From Alphaproteobacteria bacterium (GTDB lineage: Bacteria > Pseudomonadota > Alphaproteobacteria > Micavibrionales > Micavibrionaceae), in NCBI GenBank assembly GCA_021775995.1, contig JAJFGS010000013.1, forward strand, positions 744,001 through 808,000: a stretch of 64,000 nt of DNA, in the 5' to 3' direction. Both the position numbers and the translations under genes were made by a program. Of this stretch, positions 16,984 to 25,892 are shown piece by piece (within the stretch, counting starts at the first letter, position 1; every line of letters starts with the position of its first letter). Under the pieces are notes generated by a model. The model worked only from the letters and a program-made list of their open reading frames with translations. It did no database searches and had not been told where the DNA came from.

Positions 16984-18087
16984 ATGACTGATAAAACCTC
17001 TGAAAAACTCAAATCCCTGCTCCCCGATAATATGAGTGATCCGCTCAATGATTCAAAGGGCCATGCGGAGCTTATGAAACATAAACGCTTAACGGAAAAT
17101 GCCTTTCCGCATGTGCGTATGCGCCGTCTTCGTCAAAATAGTGCCATTCGCGACATGGTTAAAGAAAATCAGGTTCAAGTCAGTGATCTCATCTATCCTA
17201 TTTTTGTCGAAGAAGATATCGACACACCTGTGGCCATTAAATCCATGCCTGGCGTTGTCCGCGAAACTGAAAAAACCTTAGTGAATAAAATGAAAGAAGT
17301 GCAAGACCTTGGCATTCCTTCCGTCATGTTATTTGGTGTCTCTCATAATAAAGATCACGACGGTTCAGACTCGATGAACCCAAATGGTTTATTGGCACGA
17401 ATGGTTTCTACAGCGAAACAAGCTGCTCCCGATGTTGTGATTAGTGTTGATTTATGTTTTTGCGAATATACTGACCATGGTCATTGCGGTCCAATTAATG
17501 GACATGGTGACGTTGATAACGATAAAACCGTTGAAAACATTGCGATGCAAGCGGTTATTGCCGCCGAGGCAGGTGCAGATATTGTTGCGCCATCTGGTAT
17601 GATGGATGGACAAGTATCGGGTATTCGTCATGCCTTAGATGTTACTGGATTTACCCATGTCCCCATCATGGCCTACGCTGCAAAATTTGCTTCGGTTTTT
17701 TATGGTCCATTCCGTGATGCAGCAGGTTGCTCGCTCGGCCATGTTAAAAATGTACCGGCACATCGTAAATCTTACCAGCTTGACCCTGCCAATGCACGGG
17801 CGGCCATTCGTGATGCGTTAATGGATGAGCAAGAAGGTGCCGACATGTTAATGGTCAAACCAGGTATGCCATATTTAGATATTCTGGCAAAACTTCGCGA
17901 AAAAACTGAATTGCCATTGGCCATTTATCAAATTAGTGGCGAATATGCGATGATCAGATTGGCTGCCGAAGCAGGCGCATTGGATTATCAATCTGCGATG
18001 ATGGAAAGCTTGCTTAGCTTTAAACGCGCAGGTGCCGATATGATTTTAACATATTCTGCCTGTGATGTAGCGAATTGGCTTAAGTAA
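16984..18087 (+). CDS. hemB: Delta-aminolevulinic acid dehydratase (porphobilinogen synthase)
   Basis: HemB joins two aminolevulinate molecules into porphobilinogen for haem. The 367-residue product has both Schiff-base lysines, K234 in MAYAAKFAS and K292 in MLMVKPGMPYLD. The metal site is the three-cysteine zinc type, DLCFCEYTDHGHCG (C158, C160, C168), rather than the aspartate type usual in rhizobia. The N-terminus is about 40 residues longer than most; ATG at 17032 or 17074 (after CGGAG) are alternatives. The final codons CTT AAG TAA lie inside a 34-base repeat unit. ldtR is divergent. Confidence 0.96.
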   Translation: MTDKTSEKLKSLLPDNMSDPLNDSKGHAELMKHKRLTENAFPHVRMRRLRQNSAIRDMVKENQVQVSDLIYPIFVEEDIDTPVAIKSMPGVVRETEKTLVNKMKEVQDLGIPSVMLFGVSHNKDHDGSDSMNPNGLLARMVSTAKQAAPDVVISVDLCFCEYTDHGHCGPINGHGDVDNDKTVENIAMQAVIAAEAGADIVAPSGMMDGQVSGIRHALDVTGFTHVPIMAYAAKFASVFYGPFRDAAGCSLGHVKNVPAHRKSYQLDPANARAAIRDALMDEQEGADMLMVKPGMPYLDILAKLREKTELPLAIYQISGEYAMIRLAAEAGALDYQSAMMESLLSFKRAGADMILTYSACDVANWLK

Positions 18088-18146
18088 AACGCCATGCGCG
18101 CAAGCGCGAGGGCTTAAGTAAAACGCCATGCGCGCAAGCGCGAGGG
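18079..18146 (+). repeat. Tandem pair of identical 34-bp REP-like units at the hemB stop
   Basis: Units 18079-18112 and 18113-18146 are identical: CTTAAGTAAAACGCCAT, GCGCGCAAGCGCG, AGGG. The hemB stop codon is in the first unit. The arrangement matches the 34-base tandem pair at 6432-6499. Confidence 0.88.
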
Positions 18147-18192
18147 CTTAAATAACAGTAATCGCCATTATTCTTGATAAATCATTGAAAAC

Positions 18193-18257
18193 AAGGGATA
18201 CTATCTCCTAACAAAGGCAAATTCTTTGCTTTTTTTGCCGTTCTTGTAGTATCCTTT
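18193..18257 (+). terminator. Nested inverted repeat with terminator-like hairpin
   Basis: An outer inverted repeat AAGGGATACTA (18193-18203) / TAGTATCCTTT (18247-18257), with one mismatch in 11, encloses a small hairpin GCAAA-TTC-TTTGC (18217-18229) followed by seven T. The inner hairpin looks like a terminator for hemB. The outer repeat could form an alternative fold upstream of motA. Confidence 0.55.
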
Positions 18258-18295
18258 AATCTGTCTTCATTCCTTAGAAAGGATTTCTTAAGCCT

Positions 18296-19186
18296 ATGAA
18301 GTTTGTTGCCATTATTTTAGTCTTTTTGTTTACCTTCGGAAGCATTGTTGTTGCTGCAGGGTTTGATCAAGGTTGGCATTTAATTACTTATGCCATCTTA
18401 CCTGCCCTGCCTGCTGAAATGATGGTTATTTTCGGCGTTGGTCTTATGGCCTATATCATTTCCAACCCATGGAGCGTCGTTAAGCAAACAACGAGTTATT
18501 TCAAATGCATCAAACAGCCCGCAGCACATGACAAAGAAAGTTACGTTGATTTACTCAGCTTATTATACACTCTCTTTAAATTGGCACGCACCAAAGGCTG
18601 GTTGTCTATGGAACAACATATTGAACAGCCAGAAGACAGTGAGTTATTCGCCAGATTTCCAACAGTTAAAAACAACCATCACGCCGTTTTATTTTTATGT
18701 GATTATTTGCGCATCATTTCATTGGGTAACGATAGCCCACATGAAATTGAAGCATTGATGGATGAAGAGATTGAAACCATTGCCTATCATGAAGAACATC
18801 CAGGTCACGCCATGCAAGTCATGGCTGACGGACTGCCTGCGCTTGGGATTGTGGCGGCGGTTCTTGGGGTTATTAAAACGATGGCCTCCATCAATCAACC
18901 ACCAGAAATTTTAGGGCATTTAATTGGCTCAGCATTGGTGGGAACATTCCTCGGTGTGTGGTTGTCTTATGGTTTTGTTGGACCTTTTGCCAACGCTATG
19001 CTGGCACGGGCGCACACAGAAATCATGTACTATAAATGTATCAAAGCGGGCATTATTGCATTTTTAAATGGGGCTGCACCACAAGTGGCTGTTGAATTCT
19101 CACGGAAGCTTTTACCTCATGACGTGCAACCAAGCTTTATTGAGCTAGAAGATAAATTAAATGAACTTCCTACTCTAACGACATAA
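18296..19186 (+). CDS. motA: Flagellar motor stator protein MotA
   Basis: MotA forms, with MotB, the proton channel that drives the flagellar motor. The 296-residue product has four hydrophobic segments, at about residues 3-22, 30-52, 170-192 and 200-225. The cytoplasmic loop between the second and third carries the rotor-contacting region (LARTKGWLSMEQHIEQPEDS). PALGIVAAVLGVIKTM and GTFLGVWLSYGFVGPFA match the family. The ribosome binding site is AGAAAGGA. motB follows after 14 bases. Confidence 0.95.
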   Translation: MKFVAIILVFLFTFGSIVVAAGFDQGWHLITYAILPALPAEMMVIFGVGLMAYIISNPWSVVKQTTSYFKCIKQPAAHDKESYVDLLSLLYTLFKLARTKGWLSMEQHIEQPEDSELFARFPTVKNNHHAVLFLCDYLRIISLGNDSPHEIEALMDEEIETIAYHEEHPGHAMQVMADGLPALGIVAAVLGVIKTMASINQPPEILGHLIGSALVGTFLGVWLSYGFVGPFANAMLARAHTEIMYYKCIKAGIIAFLNGAAPQVAVEFSRKLLPHDVQPSFIELEDKLNELPTLTT

Positions 19187-19200
19187 TATAGGAACAATGT

Positions 19201-20184
19201 ATGTCAGATAAGCAAGACGAACTTAGACCTATCATTGTTAAAAAGGTTAAAAAAGGTAACGCCGCTCACCACGGTGGCGCATGGAAAGTGGCCTATGCCG
19301 ATTTCGTAACCGCAATGATGGCATTCTTTCTTTTGCTTTGGTTATTAAGTGTCACAACCGAAGTTCAAAAAGAAGGTGTCGCAGAATATTTTACATCCCA
19401 ACCAATGATTACCCGCAGTGAAAGTGGTGCTGGTGGTGTTCTTGGTGGCACAACAATTGAACTTGAAGGGGCAATGACCTCCAAGGTTAAACCATTAATT
19501 GAACGTCCAGCAACGCAAGATCCAGCCATGCGCCCTGGTAGTATTCCGCCAAAAGAAGAAACAAATATTTCCGATGAACGTTTTAAAAAAGAGCTAAACA
19601 AACGTGAACGAGAAAACTTTGAAGCCGCAAAAGAAGCTTTAGAACGCGCTATCAAAGCCTCCCCTGATCTCGCCGATATGAAGGACTCTTTAAATATCGA
19701 TATGACCAATGAAGGTCTTCGCATCCAAATTGCTGACGAAAAAACAAAACCTTTATTCACCAGCGGTAGCGCAGATTTATTACCGCATACAAAAAAACTT
19801 TTAAGAAAAGTTTCTGGTGTTATCCAAAAACTGCCCAATGAGATTTCTGTGCGTGGACATACAGATAGTGTTCCTTATGGTTCAAATAATAATTATTCCA
19901 ACTGGGAACTTTCCGCCGACCGTGCAAACTCTGCCCGCCGCGCCTTAATTAATGGCGGTATGCCTGCCCCACGCATTAATAATGTAGTGGGTAAAGCCGA
20001 CACAGATCACTTTATTACAGATGACCCACGTGATGGGCGTAACCGTCGTATTAGTATTATTCTACTGCATAATAATATTACGACAGAAGAAGGGGCGAAC
20101 AAATCTACCCGTGCCGTTCAACGTGAAAAAGCCGTTAAGAAAGAACTTTATAAAAAGACCGAAGGTCGAGTGGAGTTCCCTTAA
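19201..20184 (+). CDS. motB: Flagellar motor stator protein MotB
   Basis: MotB anchors the stator to peptidoglycan. The 327-residue product has the N-terminal KVAYADFVTAMMAFFLLLWLLS membrane segment with the proton-carrying aspartate (D34). A plug/linker region follows, then a C-terminal OmpA/MotB domain (about residues 170-290) with IQKLPNEISVRGHTDSVPYG and LSADRANSARRALINGGM. The ending is basic. It overlaps the convergent 101-residue gene by four bases. Confidence 0.96.
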   Translation: MSDKQDELRPIIVKKVKKGNAAHHGGAWKVAYADFVTAMMAFFLLLWLLSVTTEVQKEGVAEYFTSQPMITRSESGAGGVLGGTTIELEGAMTSKVKPLIERPATQDPAMRPGSIPPKEETNISDERFKKELNKRERENFEAAKEALERAIKASPDLADMKDSLNIDMTNEGLRIQIADEKTKPLFTSGSADLLPHTKKLLRKVSGVIQKLPNEISVRGHTDSVPYGSNNNYSNWELSADRANSARRALINGGMPAPRINNVVGKADTDHFITDDPRDGRNRRISIILLHNNITTEEGANKSTRAVQREKAVKKELYKKTEGRVEFP

Positions 20185-20486
20185 GGTTTTGGTTTTATAC
20201 CTTTAGGTTTTGGACGATCATAGACAGTTGGTTCAGGTGGAGTAACTTTTTTACCTTCAGCAGCTTTTCGTGCTTCAGGTGAAATGGTAACTCTTGTACC
20301 TTCATCTCCTCCTTTTTCTGGAGTCTCCTTAACAGCTAGAGAATTTCCTATTCTCTCCTGCGCTTGTTTTGCAAGCTCAGAATTATGGCTTGGATCTTCT
20401 TCGCCTGCTTTATCTTTCCCTCCCCCTTTACTTGCAAGTGGCGGCGGAGACACAAGAGGCTTGTCTTTTACTCCATCAATTGGCAT
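20181..20486 (-). CDS. Hypothetical polar protein, Pro/Lys-rich
   Basis: A 101-residue protein with no signal peptide or membrane segment. It is rich in Pro, Lys, Glu and Gly and probably disordered. The central VTISPEARKAAEG resembles the short D/V-xIS-xEA motif seen in several flagellum-associated and other small alphaproteobacterial proteins, but this is too short for a family call. ATG is preceded by GTAGGATG. It is convergent with motB and lies downstream of parC on the same strand (61 bases). Real gene likely, function unknown. Confidence 0.6.
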   Translation of the reverse strand: MPIDGVKDKPLVSPPPLASKGGGKDKAGEEDPSHNSELAKQAQERIGNSLAVKETPEKGGDEGTRVTISPEARKAAEGKKVTPPEPTVYDRPKPKGIKPKP

Positions 20487-20547
20487 GAAAACATCCTACC
20501 TTATACAGGGTAAAAAAGCAATAAATTTTTCATAAAACAAGGGAATG

Positions 20548-22788
20548 CTAGCTAAACTTATTACTCTTAGGGAAGCCATTCGGTGGCAAACGCCCCGCTT
20601 GAGCGCGATCACCCAACCATGGATTAAGGTCATCAACTAATGTTTCGCCAGAACCATATTTATACGTTAACCCATCATCCCATTTAAATGTTTTCAAGTC
20701 TGATAAGCCGCCATCTTTGTAACGTTGTAAGATAACGCCTTTTCCTTTAGACATTTCGGGAATTTGTTCTAGATCAAAGACAAGCACCTTACGGTTTTTA
20801 CCTATCACCGCAATATGGTCATCACCTTCCCCAACAGGCTTACAAAGTTTTGCCTCTGCCTTACCTGACACATTCAAAATTTGTTTACCGTTTTTGGTTT
20901 GTGCAAAACAATCTTCCATCTTCACAATAAAGCCACGCCCATCATCGGCGGCAACAACCATTTTAGCTTCGACATCATAAAGCTCCATATCAATAATATC
21001 GGCATCATTAGGCAAGCCGACCATCAAACGAACTGGCTCCCCAAAGCCGCGACCTGATGGTAATTGATCTCCACCCAATGTATAGAACCGCCCATTAGAG
21101 CCAAAAATCAAAACCTTATCCGTCGTCATAATTTCCATGACGAACTTTTCACGGTCACCATCTTTATATTTAATGGCTTTGCTATCAAGCTCATGTCCCT
21201 TCATCGCTTTGATCCAACCCTTAGCCGAACAAATAACGGTGACGGCTTCTTTTTCAATCATAGATTCTTCAAGCTGTTCCATATCAACCGGCTCTAATGC
21301 CTTACCAATTCTTGTACGGCGTTTACCAAGCTCAGTCTTAGGACCAAATTCTTCATGAAGGGCTTTAATTTGTTTTTTGATCATCGTCCATTGACGTGTT
21401 TCAGATTTGATTAGCTTCTGAAGTTCATCGCGCTCTTTTGATAATTCATCATGCTCACCCTGCAGTTCAATTTCTTGTAACTTATTTAACGCACGCAAGC
21501 GCATGTTCAGAATGGCTTCTGCTTGAATTTCAGAAATTTTAAACGCCTTAATCAATTCTTCTTTAGGATTATCTTTGGTACGGATAATTTTAATGACTTT
21601 ATCAATATTAAGATAAACAATTAAGAAGCCTTCCAAGACTTCCAAACGGTGAAGAACTTTTTCTAATCTAAATTGTGAGCGGCGCACCAATACCACTTGT
21701 TGGTGATCAAGCCATGCCTGCAACACTTCTTTTAATGGCATCACACGTGGGGAAATACCATTTTCCAGCACGTTCATATTCATATTAAAACGTGTCTCAA
21801 GGTCGGTCGAACGGAAGAGGGCTTCCATTAGTAATTCATCCTCCACCGCGCCACTGCGCGGAACAAGAACAATACGAATATCTTCAGCACTTTCATCACG
21901 TACATCATCAAGAAGAGGGATTTTCTTAGCATTAATCAGTTCAGCAATTTTCTCAATCAGTTTTGATTTTTGAATTTGATATGGGATTTCTGTGACAATA
22001 ATTTGATAAAGCCCACGTTTTAAATCTTCACGCTCCCATTTGGCACGCATACGAAAGGCGCCTTTCCCTGTTTCATAGGCTTTAATAATATTAGCTTTAG
22101 GTTCAATGAGCGTGCCGCCTGTTGGAAAATCTGGACCCTTGATAATTTTTTCTAATGCCTTGGCATTAAGATCTCCTTCCAGCATCGCTAAAGACGCTTC
22201 AAACAATTCCGCCACGTTAAAGGGAGGAATATTTGTCGCCATTCCAACAGCAATACCACTGGACCCATTGGCTAAAATATTCGGGAACATCCCTGGCAAC
22301 ACAACAGGTTCATTTTCAGAACCATCATAGGTTGGGCGAAAATCAACCGCGTTTTCATTAATCCCTTCCAACATAAGTTGAGCAACACGGGTTAAACGTG
22401 CTTCCGTATAACGCATGGCGGCGGCATTATCGCCATCAATATTCCCAAAGTTCCCTTGACCGTCGACCATTGGATAACGCACAGCAAAATCCTGCGCCAA
22501 ACGTACCATGGCGTCGTAAACCGAGGAATCACCATGCGGGTGATATTTACCAATCACATCACCAACCACCCGCGCAGATTTCTTAGGCGGCGCATCATGT
22601 TTTAGGTTCAATTGTGACATCGCATAAAGTAAACGACGGTGAACAGGCTTCATTCCATCCCGCACATCCGGCAGAGCACGGTGCATAATTGTTGATAAAG
22701 CATAGGCTAAATAACGCTCCGAGAGCAGTTCGCTCATCGGTTCATCAATGATTTTAGCTTCTATCGCTGTAGTGGTCTTCTTTGCCAT
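20548..22788 (-). CDS. parC: DNA topoisomerase IV subunit A
   Basis: ParC is the DNA-cutting subunit of topoisomerase IV, which separates linked daughter chromosomes. The 746-residue product has [40 protein letters not shown] and the catalytic tyrosine in [12 protein letters not shown], about residue 126. A coiled-coil gate (about 370-490) and a shorter C-terminal beta-propeller follow. The lack of a GyrA-box and the length support ParC rather than GyrA. The start follows a 108-base gap after recO. Confidence 0.95.
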   Translation of the reverse strand: MAKKTTTAIEAKIIDEPMSELLSERYLAYALSTIMHRALPDVRDGMKPVHRRLLYAMSQLNLKHDAPPKKSARVVGDVIGKYHPHGDSSVYDAMVRLAQDFAVRYPMVDGQGNFGNIDGDNAAAMRYTEARLTRVAQLMLEGINENAVDFRPTYDGSENEPVVLPGMFPNILANGSSGIAVGMATNIPPFNVAELFEASLAMLEGDLNAKALEKIIKGPDFPTGGTLIEPKANIIKAYETGKGAFRMRAKWEREDLKRGLYQIIVTEIPYQIQKSKLIEKIAELINAKKIPLLDDVRDESAEDIRIVLVPRSGAVEDELLMEALFRSTDLETRFNMNMNVLENGISPRVMPLKEVLQAWLDHQQVVLVRRSQFRLEKVLHRLEVLEGFLIVYLNIDKVIKIIRTKDNPKEELIKAFKISEIQAEAILNMRLRALNKLQEIELQGEHDELSKERDELQKLIKSETRQWTMIKKQIKALHEEFGPKTELGKRRTRIGKALEPVDMEQLEESMIEKEAVTVICSAKGWIKAMKGHELDSKAIKYKDGDREKFVMEIMTTDKVLIFGSNGRFYTLGGDQLPSGRGFGEPVRLMVGLPNDADIIDMELYDVEAKMVVAADDGRGFIVKMEDCFAQTKNGKQILNVSGKAEAKLCKPVGEGDDHIAVIGKNRKVLVFDLEQIPEMSKGKGVILQRYKDGGLSDLKTFKWDDGLTYKYGSGETLVDDLNPWLGDRAQAGRLPPNGFPKSNKFS

Positions 22789-22895
22789 TCATTATGTTTA
22801 GCCTGCGAATACTCCTTTAGCCAAGGGTTTTGTATCTTTTTCCTTGCACTTGTCCGCAGAAATCACCAATTACCGTAATATGAGTGACACTTCAC

Positions 22896-23627
22896 TTAAG
22901 CGCAAAAACGCTCTTCGAGTAAAAGACGTGGCTCTGGCACACCCTTCGCATGATGGATAAACGCCCAATGTTCCAAGAAGTACCCTGTCATCTTTAAACC
23001 TAGAATAATATCTTCCTTGTCACCCGCTTCACCTTCGCGTGCATTTTCAGGGCGAAGAAAGTTTGGCAGCTCCAATAGTTTTTCTTTATAGGGCGCGGCT
23101 TGCGCTTTACTCACCGCCCGCCCTGTCTTGGGACTGACATAGCAAAGTGTATCAACATCACCACCGCCTGCACATTTATCAAGCTCCAGATGAAAACCAA
23201 GCTCACGCAACAATGATATTTCCCACATCACATAGGCCGCGCCCCAATGATCGGTTTGAAGCATTTCCATGAGCGCAATAAACCCATGATATAGGCCACT
23301 ATGCCCTTCGCGCTCTGGCAAAGCGGCATCACAAAGACTACAAGCCGACAAAAGCGCCGCAAGTTTTAAGGAGCTGTCCAACACACCATCGGGTAAACCC
23401 TTTTCGGATTCCAAGGCATAGGTGCCAAGACTATCAGAAATGCGGGCACTCCATTGTGCTTTGGCTTGAGAGCCAGGCTCCAACATGCCACGCTTTTTTG
23501 ACGACATGGCCCCATGAACATAGCCAGCATGGCGGCCGTTATTTTCTGTCAATAAAGACACAACGGCACCGCCTTCTCCATGAGCGCGGGCGCTTAACAC
23601 TATGCCTTGATCTGTCCATTGTTCCAT
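22896..23627 (-). CDS. recO: DNA repair protein RecO
   Basis: RecO helps load RecA onto SSB-coated DNA in the RecFOR pathway. The 243-residue product begins with an OB-fold, WTDQGIVLSARAHGEGGAVVSLLTENNGRHAGYVHGA. A helical domain follows with LLRELGFHLELDKCAGGG and CYVSPKTGRAVS, where the zinc site of other RecO proteins is only partly kept. The C-terminal LEHWAFIHHAKGVPEPRLLLEERF is typical. It is divergent from the nadX-like gene. Confidence 0.93.
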   Translation of the reverse strand: MEQWTDQGIVLSARAHGEGGAVVSLLTENNGRHAGYVHGAMSSKKRGMLEPGSQAKAQWSARISDSLGTYALESEKGLPDGVLDSSLKLAALLSACSLCDAALPEREGHSGLYHGFIALMEMLQTDHWGAAYVMWEISLLRELGFHLELDKCAGGGDVDTLCYVSPKTGRAVSKAQAAPYKEKLLELPNFLRPENAREGEAGDKEDIILGLKMTGYFLEHWAFIHHAKGVPEPRLLLEERFCA

Positions 23628-23637
23628 GTCTTTTAGT

Positions 23638-23665
23638 CTATAGATATTTTATAAAATATCTATAG
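23638..23665. promoter_or_regulatory. Perfect 28-bp palindrome between recO and nadX
   Basis: CTATAGATATTTTA is followed directly by its exact reverse complement, giving a 28-base perfect palindrome with no spacer. It lies 11 bases before the recO start and 70 bases before the nadX-like start. Such a site could be a dimeric operator in a divergent promoter region or a cruciform. No matching second copy was noticed. Confidence 0.5.
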
Positions 23666-23710
23666 TATGCCGTCATGCCTGCTTAGCAAAATACGGGGCG
23701 GGAGGACGCC
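23666..23710 (+). repeat. REP-like palindrome upstream of nadX
   Basis: A degenerate member of the GCCGTCATGCC...GGCGGGAGGACGCC family, with a longer loop than the others. It lies between the 28-base palindrome and the nadX-like start. Confidence 0.65.
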
Positions 23711-23734
23711 ACCTTAAATAACAAAGAAGATAAA

Positions 23735-24517
23735 ATGAATCAGGATATCAAAATTGGTGTTGCAGGATGTGGTGCATTGGGAACCATTGTTTGCAACGCC
23801 CTACGGGATGGCATTGAGGGTTATGATTTTGTTGGCGTGTCTGACATTGAGGAAGTCGACTTTGGCGTGCCCAATTTATCATTCGCAGAATTAGCAGAAA
23901 AATGCGACATGGTCGTGGAATGCTTACCACCCAAAATTGTTCCAGAATTGGCGCAAGACGTTCTTAAACGTGATAAAGACCTTATGATGATAAGTGCTTG
24001 TTCACTTTTACTTTTTCCTGAAATAAATGATATAGCGGCAAAGTCAAATGGGCGCATTATGATGCCGTCAGGTGCCATTGCTGGGCTTGACGCCATATCG
24101 GCTCTAAATTGCGCCGGCATTGATAGTGCGACCATCGCTACAACCAAGCACCCACGTGGTTTAAAGGGTGCGCCTTATATCGTCTCAGAAAATATTGATC
24201 TCGATAAAATCGAGGGCAACACACTTATTTTTAGAGGCAGCGCCTTAGAAGCCGCCCAAGCCTTTCCCGCCAACATCAATGTTGCAGCAACCTTATCTTT
24301 CGCAGGCATCGGACCAGAGAAAACCCAAGTAGAAGTATGGGCAGACCCGAATGCACAAGGCAATTGCCACGAAATTACTGTGAAAGGTGGAAGTAGCACA
24401 ATCAAAACATCCGTTGATAACTTACCCGACCCAACAAATCCAAAAAGCTCAATGTTAGCGGGATATTCATTAGTTGCCGCCTTACGAAAATCTCACGGAA
24501 AAATTGTTGTTATTTAA
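23735..24517 (+). CDS. nadX: L-aspartate dehydrogenase (NadX-like)
   Basis: A 260-residue NAD(P)-dependent dehydrogenase. The Rossmann motif is GVAGCGALGTIV (residues 8-19). MMPSGAIAGLDAISAL, IATTKHPRGLKGAPY, FPANINVAATLSFAGIGPEKTQVEVWADP and NPKSSMLAGYSLVAALR match the aspartate dehydrogenase family. That family makes iminoaspartate for NAD synthesis or aspartate breakdown. No nadA or nadC is nearby, so its pathway is not confirmed. The histidine phosphatase gene begins at the base after its stop. An AAGAAG site precedes the ATG. Confidence 0.85.
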   Translation: MNQDIKIGVAGCGALGTIVCNALRDGIEGYDFVGVSDIEEVDFGVPNLSFAELAEKCDMVVECLPPKIVPELAQDVLKRDKDLMMISACSLLLFPEINDIAAKSNGRIMMPSGAIAGLDAISALNCAGIDSATIATTKHPRGLKGAPYIVSENIDLDKIEGNTLIFRGSALEAAQAFPANINVAATLSFAGIGPEKTQVEVWADPNAQGNCHEITVKGGSSTIKTSVDNLPDPTNPKSSMLAGYSLVAALRKSHGKIVVI

Positions 24518-25081
24518 ATGATAACGCCTAAAAAATTTTATATGATCCGTCATGGGCAAAGCGTTGCCAACAGAGATGGTTATTTTAGTGGCAACATGGA
24601 TGTTGAATTAACAGATTTGGGGAAGGAACAAGCCTCTATAGCCCGCCCCCACCTAGAAAACTTAACAGACAAGCCTCTTTGCATCATTCACTCCCACCTG
24701 CAACGTGCCCGCCATACCGCCGAAATTATGAATCAAAATTTAAAACTGCCGATGCATGAAACGTCGTTATTGGGCGAGCATCATTTTGGTGATTGGCACG
24801 GAGAAGATTGGGATATAGTCCGCCCGCACTTCTTCAATGGCAAAAACCCGCCAAATGGTGAAACTCATGATGAATTTATGGAACGTGTGTGCAAAGGAAT
24901 AAATTGGGCTTTAGAGTTTAAAGGCCCTGTCCTAATTGCTTGCCATGGCGGTGTATTCCGAGCCTTCAACAGGCTTTACAACCAACCGCACCAATCAATC
25001 GAAAATTGCGTGCTCTATGAATTTACGCCCCATGAAGCTACGCCTGACTTTCCTTGGCGCATCCAACCTATCGATTCATAG
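24518..25081 (+). CDS. Histidine phosphatase family protein (phosphoglycerate mutase-like)
   Basis: A 187-residue cytoplasmic protein. The catalytic RHG is in MIRHGQSVAN, followed by the distinctive GYFSGNMDVELTDLGKEQA, SHLQRARHTAEIM and the second histidine in LIACHGGVFRAF. The domain is the minimal histidine phosphatase core. Substrate cannot be told from the sequence: sugar phosphates, small nucleotides or cobalamin intermediates are all possible. It is translationally adjacent to the nadX-like gene and its end overlaps folP by 14 bases on the other strand. Confidence 0.88.
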   Translation: MITPKKFYMIRHGQSVANRDGYFSGNMDVELTDLGKEQASIARPHLENLTDKPLCIIHSHLQRARHTAEIMNQNLKLPMHETSLLGEHHFGDWHGEDWDIVRPHFFNGKNPPNGETHDEFMERVCKGINWALEFKGPVLIACHGGVFRAFNRLYNQPHQSIENCVLYEFTPHEATPDFPWRIQPIDS

Positions 25082-25892
25082 CCTGCCAGACGGTGAATGC
25101 CTGATGCGTCTGTTTGACATCATGAACACGAAAAATCTGTGCGCCTTGTTGAAGAGCCATGATTGCCGCTGAAATTGAGCCTGCTAAACGCTCATCTGCG
25201 GGGGTATTCGGGCAGATTTTCTCAATAAAACTTTTACGAGAGGCTCCCAAAAGGATAGGGCAATTCAATGAATGGAATTTATCAATGTTTCTCAATATAT
25301 TAAGATTATGTTCCAATGTTTTACCAAACCCTATTCCGGGGTCAATGATAATCATTTTACGGTCAATACCTTCAGCCAAACAGGCCGTAATTCGGCCTTC
25401 TAGATAATCATAAATTTCGTGCATAACATCATCATAGCTGGGCCGTACTTGCATCGTGTCAGGCATGCCCTTCATATGCATTAAAATGACAGGTATTTGC
25501 GCCTTTTTTACCACAGATAAAGATTGAGGATCATGCGTAAGGGCACTGATATCATTTATAATATCTGCTCCCATATCTATCGCTTTTTGCATCGTATCAC
25601 TATAGCGAGTATCAACAGAAATCAGAGCCTTTGGTTCTGCTTTTTTAAGACCCTCTATCACAGGCAAAATGCGCCTTTGTTCTTCCTCGATTGAGACGGC
25701 TTTCGCTCCGGGGCGGGTGGACTCCCCCCCTATATCGAGAATATCTGCCCCCTCTTCTAATAACTTTAATCCATGATCTATGGCGCACCCAGGGTCCAAA
25801 AAATCACCCCCATCAGAGAAGCTATCAGGGGTCACATTCACCACCCCCATCAAAATAGGCCCTTTGGTATTTTCTGGGATAAAATCAATCAT
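25068..25892 (-). CDS. folP: Dihydropteroate synthase
   Basis: FolP joins p-aminobenzoate to dihydropterin pyrophosphate in folate synthesis and is the sulfonamide target. The product has MGVVNVTPDSFSDGG, DIGGESTRPGA, IINDISAL, ILMHMKGMPDTMQ and ILLGASRKSFIEKI, so all pterin- and sulfa-site motifs are present. The ATG at 25892 overlaps the folK stop by 8 bases and follows GGGGAG; a TTG six codons upstream is less likely. folK-folP form an operon. The product is 274 residues. Confidence 0.96.
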   Translation of the reverse strand: MIDFIPENTKGPILMGVVNVTPDSFSDGGDFLDPGCAIDHGLKLLEEGADILDIGGESTRPGAKAVSIEEEQRRILPVIEGLKKAEPKALISVDTRYSDTMQKAIDMGADIINDISALTHDPQSLSVVKKAQIPVILMHMKGMPDTMQVRPSYDDVMHEIYDYLEGRITACLAEGIDRKMIIIDPGIGFGKTLEHNLNILRNIDKFHSLNCPILLGASRKSFIEKICPNTPADERLAGSISAAIMALQQGAQIFRVHDVKQTHQAFTVWQAMNR

